Origin: a virus | Virus record (IMG/VR): IMGVR_UViG_3300030117_004633 | Location: 1 to 33,314 of that record | DNA: 33,314 nucleotides | Direction: 5' to 3' (one strand) | Shown here: in pieces, positions 19,627-27,341 of the stretch | Numbering within the stretch: position 1 is the first letter of the stretch | Layout of the letters: every line of letters starts with the position of its first letter | Program-made: the position numbers and the translations under genes | Notes under the pieces: model-generated | Told to the model about the DNA's origin: nothing | The model's input: only the letters and a program-made list of their open reading frames with translations | Database searches by the model: none

Positions 19627-20098
19627 CCTAAAAATCAAGTTTCCAATATGGGTAATAAACTCTGATAATATATGGGAACAAGATGGTATAGTTTTTATTG
19701 ATGAAAAAGTTTTAGATGACAGAAATCAAAAAGGTGATACCATAGGAAAGCGAAGGTTACAAACACCTTTAAAAAATTTGTTCAATTTGAAATTTCAAAT
19801 TGATGACTATATAGGATTAATTAAACACAGAGGAAAAAATTATATAGATTCAAGTGGTAGACATATTTATTATGAAAAAACTAAATATACTGAATTAAAA
19901 TGCCACAAGATTTTAAGAGTAGAGGATCATTTAATGTCCTCTACAGTTTGGCTAAAAGATATAACATTTTCTTTTCAAGTCAAACGCCCACCGAATAGTA
20001 AGAAATCGTGGGCACAAGTACTATATCTAAACGGCTTGCCGTGGCTGATATATGAGTTTTTAGAACAACGAGTAGAAGATACAAGAAGAAAGATATGA
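19619..20098 (+). CDS. Conserved protein linked to phage polymerase genes
   Basis: This encodes 159 aa beginning MLDLKIKFPIWVINSDN; its ATG overlaps the polymerase end by 8 bases. The C-terminal motif VKRPPNSKKSWAQVLYLNG followed by LPWLIYEFLEQ recurs in unnamed proteins adjacent to replication genes in marine phages. Predicted beta-rich with many charged residues; no catalytic motif is obvious. Its position between polymerase and a helicase block suggests a replication accessory role, but no activity is known. I chose this ATG because the one 36 bases upstream lies inside the polymerase catalytic tail. (Motif shortened.). Confidence 0.7.
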   Translation: MLDLKIKFPIWVINSDNIWEQDGIVFIDEKVLDDRNQKGDTIGKRRLQTPLKNLFNLKFQIDDYIGLIKHRGKNYIDSSGRHIYYEKTKYTELKCHKILRVEDHLMSSTVWLKDITFSFQVKRPPNSKKSWAQVLYLNGLPWLIYEFLEQRVEDTRRKI

Positions 20099-20397
20099 AA
20101 AAATTAATTAATTGGATAATCTATAGCTGGAGGTCAGTTATGGATAGTAGATATAATCCGCTTAGACATATACTAGACCCGTCTATACAAGCGTACTTTA
20201 CATTAGCACTATTTATAATGTGGAGTGCATACTTTGCTATAGTTGCATGGACTTATATAGGTTGGGAAAGTTATAGTATTGTTTGGTCTATTTGGATTCA
20301 TTTAGGAGTAGTAATACCAATAATAATTACTAATCAAGTATTTAGAGATGCTGAAAGAAATGGTGCAAAGTGGTATAAAGATTGGAATGATAAATGA
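20095..20397 (+). CDS. Two-helix membrane protein
   Basis: This encodes 100 aa. After an amphipathic start with SRYNPLRHILDPSIQAYF, two membrane helices occupy about residues 33-53 and 62-81, then a hydrophilic tail with RDAERNGAKWYKDW. The ATG overlaps the previous TGA. Similar two-helix proteins sit beside replication genes in marine phages. It could anchor replication at the membrane; this is only a guess. Confidence 0.65.
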   Translation: MKKLINWIIYSWRSVMDSRYNPLRHILDPSIQAYFTLALFIMWSAYFAIVAWTYIGWESYSIVWSIWIHLGVVIPIIITNQVFRDAERNGAKWYKDWNDK

Positions 20398-20711
20398 AAT
20401 TCGAAAAGAAACACTATAGACCTCTATTAGAAGGATTAACAATACAAAAAAGCGCAATAAATGGACTAGGTTTACATGCACAAGTAGACTGGAAAGCAGG
20501 TGTGTTGTTAGGGGAAAGTCATGTATGGAATGATAGAGTAGAGGACTGGATAAGAACACCTTTAGGAGGATTTATAAACCATAGTGAAAATCCTAACTGT
20601 TTTATCTTAACAAATTTACATGATAGACAATTATATACAATAAAACCTATAAAAGAAGGACAGGAGTTAACAGTATATTATACCATAGGGTATGATGATC
20701 TTATACAATGA
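20394..20711 (+). CDS. SET-domain protein (protein-lysine methyltransferase-like)
   Basis: This encodes 105 aa, a compact SET domain. GLGLHAQVDWKAGVLLGE matches the first SET motif, RTPLGGFINHSENPNC (about residues 58-73) the core N-H-S/C motif that binds S-adenosylmethionine, and TIKPIKEGQELTVYYT (about 82-97) the G-E-E-L-x-x-x-Y motif with the catalytic tyrosine region. Classical SET domains are about 130 aa, so this is a minimal one. Phage SET genes occur in cyanophages and others, with unknown targets. Substrate prediction (host ribosomal proteins, polymerase or DNA-binding proteins) would be speculation. It overlaps both neighbours by 4 bases. Confidence 0.85.
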   Translation: MKFEKKHYRPLLEGLTIQKSAINGLGLHAQVDWKAGVLLGESHVWNDRVEDWIRTPLGGFINHSENPNCFILTNLHDRQLYTIKPIKEGQELTVYYTIGYDDLIQ

Positions 20712-21988
20712 AAGCCGTTTTAAGTAATAGAATTTACTTATCAGTAGATTCAACGCATCAAGAATATGTAGACAAGGAACTCACATATAGTATTCCTAGT
20801 CACGATCCTCGAGATCCACCTATAACTATTAAAAATATGGGAATAGTTCGAAAAGGTTTAGTAACAATACCAAGTGGTAGAGAAGACCTAATACCGAAAG
20901 ACTATGAGATAGTTGAAAAGCGAATAAAAAACTCTGTAGACTTTCCAGAATTTAAGTTCGAATTACGACCAAGTCAGCAAGCCGTTTATGACGTGTTAGA
21001 TGACAGTTGTATAATAAACGCTTGGGTAAGTTGGGGCAAAACATTTACTGCGTTAGCAATCGCAAGTAAACTTAAACAGAAAACATTAGTAGTAGTTCAT
21101 ACTTTAGCTCTACTAAAACAATGGGAAACAGAAGTACAAAAAGTATTTGGAATACAAGCTGGAATTATTGGTAGTGGAAAATTTAATATTGATAGTCCTA
21201 TCGTAATCGGAAGTGTTCAGTCTTTATACCGTAGGATTGGTGCTATTTCTGATAAATTTGGAACACTAATACTTGATGAAATGCATCATGTAAGTAGTCC
21301 AACTTTTGCAAGAATAGTAGACAAAAATAAAGCTAGATATAAGATTGGCCTATCAGGAACAATAGAAAGAAAAGATGGTAAGCATGTAGTGTTTAGAGAT
21401 TACTTTGGACAAACAGTACATAAACCACCAAAAGAGAATTATATGACACCTAGTATAGATGTGATATATTCTGACGTAAGATTTATGGATGGACAGAACA
21501 TTCCGTGGGCTAATAAAGTAACACACTTAGCTTATCAAGAGGAATATATACATTCTGTCTCTATGATAGCTAGCAGTTACGCAGCTAGAGGTCACAAAGT
21601 TTTAGTTGTCTCTGATAGAGTAGAGTTTCTAAAAACTTGTGCTAGACTAAGTGGTGATGAAGCAATTTGTATAACAGGAGATATACCACACAATGAAAGA
21701 CCTGCCATGATGAAACAAATATGGAAAGATAAAGATATTTTGTATGGAACTCAGTCTATCTTTTCTGAAGGTATTTCACTAGATTGCTTAAGCTGTTTAG
21801 TTCTTGGAACTCCAGTTAATAATGAGCCTTTACTCACTCAGTTAATTGGTAGAATAATAAGAGTACAAAAAGATAAAAAACAGCCTGTTGTTGTAGATAT
21901 TAACCTACAAGGGAAAACAGCAAGACGACAAGCTAACAATAGGAAAGGATATTACATGAAGCAAGGCTACGAGGTAAACCACCTATGA
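20708..21988 (+). CDS. SF2 DNA helicase, UvsW/RecG-like
   Basis: This encodes 426 aa. Domain 1 shows the Q-motif-like LRPSQQAVYDVL (about residues 86-97), motif I NAWVSWGKTFTA (K111, T112), motif Ia VHTLALLKQW and motif II LILDEMHH (D190-H193). LSGTIER is motif III. Domain 2 has VVSDRVEFLK, a FSEGISLDCLSC motif V and QLIGRIIR motif VI. The arrangement fits the T4 UvsW helicase, which remodels branched DNA and R-loops and helps the shift from origin-dependent to recombination-dependent replication. The P-loop contains W106 and W109 where most relatives have small residues. The ATG overlaps the previous TGA. Confidence 0.88.
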   Translation: MKAVLSNRIYLSVDSTHQEYVDKELTYSIPSHDPRDPPITIKNMGIVRKGLVTIPSGREDLIPKDYEIVEKRIKNSVDFPEFKFELRPSQQAVYDVLDDSCIINAWVSWGKTFTALAIASKLKQKTLVVVHTLALLKQWETEVQKVFGIQAGIIGSGKFNIDSPIVIGSVQSLYRRIGAISDKFGTLILDEMHHVSSPTFARIVDKNKARYKIGLSGTIERKDGKHVVFRDYFGQTVHKPPKENYMTPSIDVIYSDVRFMDGQNIPWANKVTHLAYQEEYIHSVSMIASSYAARGHKVLVVSDRVEFLKTCARLSGDEAICITGDIPHNERPAMMKQIWKDKDILYGTQSIFSEGISLDCLSCLVLGTPVNNEPLLTQLIGRIIRVQKDKKQPVVVDINLQGKTARRQANNRKGYYMKQGYEVNHL

Positions 21989-21999
21989 AAAAATACTTC

Positions 22000-22028
22000 T
22001 TGACAACAGGTGAAATTTTTAGTATAAT
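22000..22028 (+). promoter_or_regulatory. Sigma-70 promoter with an ATG unusually close
   Basis: TTGACA (22000-22005), 17 bp, TATAAT (22023-22028). The next ATG is only 2 bases further on (22031), so the expected transcription start (about 22034-22036) falls after that ATG. The promoter therefore fits the downstream SSB gene better than the nearest ATG, unless initiation uses another codon. Confidence 0.75.
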
Positions 22029-22030
22029 AT

Positions 22031-22432
22031 ATGATACGATATAATTGGAATAAAATACTCAAAGAAAGTAAGAATAAGGTATCAGACATCTTATTGGTAA
22101 CATGGTATATAACCTATAATTATCCACCTACAAGTAAGAGAGATAGATTATTCAAGTTTTATGGAAAGGATTACACAGGAGATAGTTTTCTAGTAAATCC
22201 TGAAGCCATATACAAATATCGAAAGACTGCATCAGATTCGGAATGGGCAGCATATATTGGAGTAGCTTCTTTTAGAAGTTATAATGAGTATATAATAAAT
22301 AATAAATTAACAATTGAGGTAGAACGAGTACCGAAACGACTTCAGCCTATAATAAAAAAGAACAGACTACTTAAAATTGAAGATGGACACATTCATTTTC
22401 GTTATGAGAAGTCACAAACGGAGAAAAAATAA
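22031..22432 (+). CDS. Conserved hypothetical protein upstream of SSB
   Basis: This encodes 133 aa, basic overall (pI likely above 9), rich in Y, K and R. It begins MIRYNWNKILKESKNK; a central AYIGVASFRSYNEYI and a VERVPKRLQPIIKKN segment suggest a nucleic-acid-binding fold. It is the neighbour of SSB in marine phages, but I do not recognise a domain. The listed ATG is the only one near, yet it lies upstream of the predicted transcript start from 22000; it would need read-through from the helicase gene or a different start such as the ATA at codon 2 or TTG near codon 22. Confidence 0.6.
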   Translation: MIRYNWNKILKESKNKVSDILLVTWYITYNYPPTSKRDRLFKFYGKDYTGDSFLVNPEAIYKYRKTASDSEWAAYIGVASFRSYNEYIINNKLTIEVERVPKRLQPIIKKNRLLKIEDGHIHFRYEKSQTEKK

Positions 22433-22433
22433 A

Positions 22434-23078
22434 ATGGCATTAAAATTTGCACAATTAGAAGGGAAGGCTAAGAAGTCTTCCATAAATCAATATCAATATC
22501 AAGATGGAGACAATGTTGTCAGAATGGTAGGTGACATACTTCCAAGATATGTATATTGGATAAAAGGTGAGAACGCAAAGAATATTCCTATGGAATGTTT
22601 ATCCTTCAATCGTTCTACAGAAACCTTTGATAACAAAGAGAAGGATTATGTAAAAGAGTACTACCCCGAAATGAAATGTGGGTGGTCTTATGCAATACAA
22701 TGTATTGACCCAAAAGATGGACAAGTTAAAGTTCTAAATCTAAAGAAGAAGTTGCTTGAGCAAATCATGTTAGCAGCTGAAGACTTAGGTGATCCTACTG
22801 ACCCTGAAACTGGTTGGGACGTTCACTTTAAAAGAGTTAAAACTGGTCCAATGGCATTTAATGTCGAGTATCAATTACAAGTACTTAGATGCAAAACTAG
22901 AGCATTAACAGACGAAGAAAAAGGTAAAATCGAAGACCTCAAGTCAATGGACGAAGTTCTTCCTAGGCCAAGTTCTGATGCTCAAAAAGAATTGCTAGAC
23001 AGAGTTAGAGCAGGCTCAAGCGACGCCCCTGCCGATGTCGAAGCAGAGTTTAAAACTGAAAGCGAAGGAGAGTGGTAA
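22434..23078 (+). CDS. Single-stranded DNA-binding protein, gp32-like
   Basis: This encodes 214 aa starting MALKFAQLEGKAKK, behind GGAG about 10 bases upstream. The middle (residues about 15-165) is a beta-rich OB-type region with NVVRMVGDILPRYVYWIKG and conserved aromatic residues. The pattern CLSFNR...YPEMKCGWSYAIQCID resembles the phage gp32/ssDNA-binding family found in marine phages. The last 20 residues are acidic with ESEGEW, typical of an SSB tail that recruits polymerase and helicase. Binding and protecting single strands during replication and recombination is expected. The gene is next to the gp46/47-like pair. Confidence 0.82.
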   Translation: MALKFAQLEGKAKKSSINQYQYQDGDNVVRMVGDILPRYVYWIKGENAKNIPMECLSFNRSTETFDNKEKDYVKEYYPEMKCGWSYAIQCIDPKDGQVKVLNLKKKLLEQIMLAAEDLGDPTDPETGWDVHFKRVKTGPMAFNVEYQLQVLRCKTRALTDEEKGKIEDLKSMDEVLPRPSSDAQKELLDRVRAGSSDAPADVEAEFKTESEGEW

Positions 23079-23590
23079 TGGTTGGAGTTGGCGAAAGGTT
23101 CCCTGATGGGTTCCTGCTTAATGGGGTAGATAAAAATAATACTATGGTTACATTTGATAGCGATAGTCTTTATGGCAATTGGTCAGTAATATATTTTTAC
23201 CCAAAAGACTTCACCTTTATATGCCCTACAGAGATAGCGGCATTTGATAAATTAGTTCCTCACTGTAACGTAGTTGGTATCAGTGGTGACAATGAGTTTT
23301 GTAAATTAGCTTGGAAACAAGATAATAAACTTATACAAAATATTCAGCATACTCTCGTAGCAGATTGTGGTTTAACATTATCAGATGAACTAGAGATAGT
23401 TGATAGAGAGGAAGGAGTCTGTTATAGGGCTACTTACATACTTGATGATGATGCTATAATACAGCACATATCTGTTAATGCATTAGACACAGGAAGAAAT
23501 GCAGAAGAAATCTTACGAACATTACAGGCACTTAAAGCTGGTGGACTTACTGGCTGTGACTGGCAACCTGGAGACGACTTCGTAGCATGA
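23078..23590 (+). CDS. Peroxiredoxin, 2-Cys AhpC/TSA type
   Basis: This encodes 170 aa. The peroxidatic motif YFYPKDFTFICPTE puts C49 in the standard PxxxT/SxxC pattern. A C-terminal GCDWQPGDDFV provides C160, the resolving cysteine of typical 2-Cys enzymes; VCYRATYILD supplies the catalytic arginine region. It reduces hydrogen peroxide and alkyl peroxides using a thioredoxin-like donor. The ATG at 23078 is set by AAGGAG 7 bases upstream and overlaps the SSB stop (TAATG). No thioredoxin or AhpF gene is in the window, so it probably uses host reductants. A full peroxiredoxin inside a phage replication operon is uncommon. Confidence 0.93.
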   Translation: MVGVGERFPDGFLLNGVDKNNTMVTFDSDSLYGNWSVIYFYPKDFTFICPTEIAAFDKLVPHCNVVGISGDNEFCKLAWKQDNKLIQNIQHTLVADCGLTLSDELEIVDREEGVCYRATYILDDDAIIQHISVNALDTGRNAEEILRTLQALKAGGLTGCDWQPGDDFVA

Positions 23591-24540
23591 TCCTATTTAC
23601 AGCAGATTGGCACTTGAAGCTTGGGCAGAAAAATGTGCCTGTAGAATGGGCTCGTAATAGATATTATGAGTTTTTTAATCAAGTCAAAGAACTTGAAAGT
23701 CAAGTCGATTTGCATATCATTGGGGGAGACTTATTTGATAGACTCCCTTCAATGCCAGAGTTAGAGTTATACTTTGACTTTATAAGTGGAGTACAAGTTC
23801 CAACAATAATCTTTGATGGAAACCATGAAGCAACTAAAAAGAATAAAACATTCTTTACACAGTTAAAAAATGCAAGTACGAAACTTAATCCTCTTGTAGA
23901 AATAGTGGATTACACAGACAAAAGGGATAATTTTAGTATTCTTCCCTATTGTGACTTACATAAAAACTGGAAGCCTATTGTCGATTTAGACATTAGAAAG
24001 CCACTATTTACACATGTAAGAGGTTCAATACCACCCCACGTGACTCCAGAGATAGACTTGGCAAGGTTATCTCAGTTTCCTGTAGTATTTGCAGGAGACT
24101 TACATAGTCACTCTAATACACAGTTAAATATAGTATACCCGGGCAGTCCTATGAGTACACAATTTCATAGAACTGAAGTTAAAACTGGGTACTTACTCAT
24201 CGACGACGATTGGAGTTGGGAATGGAAAGAATTTAACTTGCCACAACTGATTAGGAAGACGGTGACAGACCCAGTAGACATGATCCCAACTACTTATAAC
24301 CATACGATCTATGAGCTCGAAGGCGATGTCGCCGATCTTTCTGGCGTTAAAAATTCAGAACTGCTTGATAAAAAAGTAGTAAAAAGAAAAACAGAGGCTA
24401 CTCTTTTATTAGATAATGATATGTCTATAGAAGAAGAGCTAGCAGAATATCTTAGTTATATTCTGGAGTTAAAGGAAGGAACAGTAAAACAAATAATAGG
24501 AATTTTTCATGATTATTCTAAAGAAGCTGAAGTGGGATAA
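23587..24540 (+). CDS. SbcD/gp47-like recombination nuclease subunit
   Basis: This encodes 317 aa of the calcineurin-like metallophosphatase family. Metal-binding motifs appear in order: ADWHLK (D and H near residues 6-8), GGDLFDRL (near 46-53), GNHEATKK (near 79-86), and FAGDLHSHS near 170, with H-x-H. With the gp46-like partner it forms an Mre11-Rad50-type complex that resects DNA ends and repairs or starts recombination-dependent replication. The last 32 bases overlap the gp46-like gene, so stoichiometric coupled translation is likely. Length fits T4 gp47 (339 aa). Confidence 0.92.
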   Translation: MILFTADWHLKLGQKNVPVEWARNRYYEFFNQVKELESQVDLHIIGGDLFDRLPSMPELELYFDFISGVQVPTIIFDGNHEATKKNKTFFTQLKNASTKLNPLVEIVDYTDKRDNFSILPYCDLHKNWKPIVDLDIRKPLFTHVRGSIPPHVTPEIDLARLSQFPVVFAGDLHSHSNTQLNIVYPGSPMSTQFHRTEVKTGYLLIDDDWSWEWKEFNLPQLIRKTVTDPVDMIPTTYNHTIYELEGDVADLSGVKNSELLDKKVVKRKTEATLLLDNDMSIEEELAEYLSYILELKEGTVKQIIGIFHDYSKEAEVG

Positions 24541-26305
24541 CTGTTTTAGCTATGGTAAAGAAAATAGCCTTGACCTTGATAATAGTACTCTCACTCAACT
24601 GGTGGGTACCAATGGTACAGGTAAGTCTTCCCTACCACTTATTATCGAAGAAGTACTCTACAACAAAAATAGTAAAGGAATAAAGAAAGCTGATATTCAG
24701 AATCGTTTTCAAAACGCTGGATATAGTATAAACTTGACCTTTTCTGTTGATGATAAAGAGTATGAAATTGATGTAAATAGAAGTAGAGGAAGTATAAAAG
24801 TAAAGTTATATGAAGATGGCGACGATATTAGTAGCCATACTGCAACGAATACGTATAAAACAGTACAAGAAATCTTAGGACTCGATTTTAAAACATTCAC
24901 GCAGTTAGTATATCAAAACACAAATGCATCTTTGCAGTTTTTGACTGCGACTGATGCAAACAGAAAAAAGTTTCTAATTGAATTATTAAATTTAGAAGAT
25001 TATGTGCAATACTATGATGTATTTCGTGAGCTTTCCCGACAATTAGGGCAGGAGATATCTGCGCTGGACGGAAAAGAAAAAACTATTGTAAAATGGTTAA
25101 ATGACAATAAATTAGATGATACAACCATAGCACCCCTTAAAAAATTGCCCGAATATTCGGAAAAAGATGAGAAAGAATTACGTTCTTTATCGATAAATTT
25201 TGAAAATATCGCAGAAAAAAATCAAAAAATTAATGAAAATAATACATATAAGCAGTTATTTTCCCAGATAGATATGAAGTTACTACAAAGTAAACTAGAA
25301 GAGCCCAAACCGTATCATAATTTGATTTCTGAATTAGGAAGAAAAGAAGAGAATGCAGCACAGTGGAAAGGTAAGTTAGAGCAATACAAGTATTTAGAAG
25401 GAACTTGTCCTACTTGTGAACAACCTGTAGCTGCAGATTTTGTAGAAAGACTTATATTTGATGCGCAAGACCAAGCAGAGACACATACACTACAAGCAAA
25501 TCGGTTAAAAACTGAGATAGAAACTAAAAGACAAGAGGAGGCACAGTATAAAACCTATATAAGAGCAAAAAGAGAGTTCGAAGATTTACATTCACGAATA
25601 GATAATGACCTTCCAACTGAAACTCTTGATGCAGGGGAACTATCAGATAAGATTAATGAACTGAAAACAAAAATTACTGACGCTAAATCGCAGATACAAA
25701 AGATAGCAGATGAAAATGAAGAAACAACAAGAAAAAACACAAGGATACAAGTTATCCTCGAACAAACAAAAGAATTTGAAGATGAACTTGAAGGAGTTAC
25801 GAGCAAGTTATCTGAAATCGAAGAGAAATCGGGGCATATCGAAGTCCTGAAGAAAGCTTTTTCCACGAATGGGTTGATTGCATATAAGATAGAAAATATG
25901 GTAAAAGACCTCGAGGATTTAGCCAATGATTATCTAGGAGAGTTGAGCGACGGACGGTTTAGCATCAATTTCGTAGTGACTAATGACAAGTTAAATGTTG
26001 AAGTCACAGATAATGGAAAAATAATCGATATTACAGCTTTGAGTAGTGGTGAACTTACTCGAGTTAATACAGCGACTTTAGTAGCAATACGAAAACTGAT
26101 GAGTAGTATTTCGAAGAGTCGTATAAACGTTTTATTCCTTGACGAGGTCATAAATGTTTTAGACGAACAAGGAAGGGAGAAACTTGTTGAAGTTTTACTT
26201 CAAGAAGAAGGATTAAATACATATATCGTTTCTCATGGTTGGACACACCCATTGTTAGAAAAGATAGAAGTGATAAAAGAAGATAATATTAGTAGATTAG
26301 AATAA
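24509..26305 (+). CDS. SbcC/gp46-like ATPase subunit
   Basis: This encodes 598 aa, an SMC-family ATPase. Walker A is GTNGTGKSS (about residues 33-41), followed by a Q-loop region TQLVYQNTN. Two long coiled-coil arms flank a zinc hook CPTC near residue 299-302. The ABC signature is ALSSGEL (near 509-515), Walker B is NVLFLDEVI (near 541-549), and SHGW follows at the H-loop. It binds the gp47-like nuclease and loads it onto DNA ends. Length is close to T4 gp46 (560 aa). It overlaps the nuclease gene. Confidence 0.94.
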   Translation: MIILKKLKWDNCFSYGKENSLDLDNSTLTQLVGTNGTGKSSLPLIIEEVLYNKNSKGIKKADIQNRFQNAGYSINLTFSVDDKEYEIDVNRSRGSIKVKLYEDGDDISSHTATNTYKTVQEILGLDFKTFTQLVYQNTNASLQFLTATDANRKKFLIELLNLEDYVQYYDVFRELSRQLGQEISALDGKEKTIVKWLNDNKLDDTTIAPLKKLPEYSEKDEKELRSLSINFENIAEKNQKINENNTYKQLFSQIDMKLLQSKLEEPKPYHNLISELGRKEENAAQWKGKLEQYKYLEGTCPTCEQPVAADFVERLIFDAQDQAETHTLQANRLKTEIETKRQEEAQYKTYIRAKREFEDLHSRIDNDLPTETLDAGELSDKINELKTKITDAKSQIQKIADENEETTRKNTRIQVILEQTKEFEDELEGVTSKLSEIEEKSGHIEVLKKAFSTNGLIAYKIENMVKDLEDLANDYLGELSDGRFSINFVVTNDKLNVEVTDNGKIIDITALSSGELTRVNTATLVAIRKLMSSISKSRINVLFLDEVINVLDEQGREKLVEVLLQEEGLNTYIVSHGWTHPLLEKIEVIKEDNISRLE

Positions 26306-26577
26306 TGAAAGAAAAAACAATTAATGATATAATCCAAAAAGAAAAAGTATTTCAAGGTAAGATTTGGAATAGGTATTTGAAAGATTTTCAAGAATGGGAC
26401 GAGCAGAAAGAATGGTACAAGCGTTTACAATCTTTTTGCAATCGTATGTATCTCGATTATTCAGATGAAACTTCCAGTCCACATGCGACAAGGTTGAGTC
26501 AACACGAATACGAAAGAACTTACGAAGATTGGTTGGTTAAAAAATTTTTGGAGACTGAGAAGAATGGCACAAGCTAG
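26305..26577 (+). CDS. Hypothetical protein after gp46
   Basis: This encodes 90 aa, helical and charged, rich in K, E, W and Y (KVFQGKIWNRYLKDFQEW, then WYKRLQSFCNRMYLDY). The start overlaps the previous stop (TAATG) and its end overlaps the GroES-like gene by 14 bases. There is no metal or catalytic signature. A small structural or DNA-associated protein is possible; I recognise no family. Confidence 0.55.
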   Translation: MKEKTINDIIQKEKVFQGKIWNRYLKDFQEWDEQKEWYKRLQSFCNRMYLDYSDETSSPHATRLSQHEYERTYEDWLVKKFLETEKNGTS

Positions 26578-26905
26578 AAGTGATTATATTGAAGTACAAC
26601 AGGTTCCACGCCCTGTAGGAAACTATATCCTAATAAAGCGTGGAGAAGTAGAGGATTCTACGACTGCTGGCGGGATTATCTTGCCCGACACCTCGCGGAG
26701 ACTTGATAATAGTGGCGAGGTTATTGCTTTAGGAGAGCAAAGTAGAATTACGAAAAAAGGGTATAAAGTTCCTTATGAAGTAAAAGTTGGAGACTATGTT
26801 TACTTTGAATGGCATAGTGCAACTCGAAAACTGAAAGTAAAAGATGAATTTTATATATTATTAACAGAACAAGAAATACTACTCGTAGAGGAAGAAGATG
26901 GTTGA
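26564..26905 (+). CDS. GroES-like co-chaperonin
   Basis: This encodes 113 aa. The GroES fold pattern is present: a first strand RPVGNYILIKRGE, the flexible mobile loop carrying TAGGIILPDTS (about residues 34-45), then SGEVIALGEQ, a KVGDYVYFE strand and an EILLVE ending. The mobile loop is the part that docks on GroEL, with the GGII hydrophobic patch as in bacterial GroES. T4 encodes gp31, a functional GroES substitute, and other phages carry GroES-like genes. It would cap host GroEL to fold phage proteins. No GroEL gene is visible here. Confidence 0.88.
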   Translation: MAQARSDYIEVQQVPRPVGNYILIKRGEVEDSTTAGGIILPDTSRRLDNSGEVIALGEQSRITKKGYKVPYEVKVGDYVYFEWHSATRKLKVKDEFYILLTEQEILLVEEEDG

Positions 26906-27341
26906 CCCAAGAGCAAAAGGAGCTGAAGGAGAAAGGCAAGTAAGAGATTTACTGAGAAAACATACAGAACTAGAGTTTCAAAGAGTACCAATGTCAGGTG
27001 CACTTGATTTTATGAAAGGAGATATATTCTTACCGAATATGCACAATAATTATTGTATCGAAGTTAAATTCTATAAAGATAGTCATTTTAGCGATAAGGT
27101 ACTTACAGCAAAGAAATCAAATGTATTTATACAATGGTGGAATCAAACAATAGAACAAGCAAAGAAAGCAGGAGCAAAACCTGCATTATTCTTTAAATAT
27201 AATCGTTCTAAGATATTTGTAGCACAGAAAGATAAACCAGAGAATGGACTTGATTATATGTATGTCAGCTTCTTAGGTTGTTACGTTAGCCTTGCACAAG
27301 ATTGGTTAATTCTTGAAAAACCGAGTTTTACAAATGGCTAA
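26898..27341 (+). CDS. PD-(D/E)XK nuclease-like protein
   Basis: This encodes 147 aa. The restriction-nuclease-like fold appears as E11 in KGAEGERQVRDLL, D42 in MKGDIFLP and E55-x-K57 in YCIEVKFYK, i.e. the D...ExK pattern with an early helix glutamate. Similar phage proteins are described as Holliday-junction-resolvase-like or VRR-type nucleases. It lies directly before the 5'-3' exonuclease and after the GroES gene; DNA repair or genome processing is plausible. Its stop lies 8 bases into the following gene. Confidence 0.8.
   Translation: MVDPRAKGAEGERQVRDLLRKHTELEFQRVPMSGALDFMKGDIFLPNMHNNYCIEVKFYKDSHFSDKVLTAKKSNVFIQWWNQTIEQAKKAGAKPALFFKYNRSKIFVAQKDKPENGLDYMYVSFLGCYVSLAQDWLILEKPSFTNG

Noticed and set aside
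24541-24600. TTGACC-like elements as extra promoters within gp46
   Set aside because: No TATAAT at 16-18 bp follows, unlike the recurrent genuine promoters here.
25555-25926. A leftward frame opposite the coiled-coil arm of the SbcC-like gene
   Set aside because: Serine-rich complement of a lysine/glutamate coiled coil, with no independent signal.
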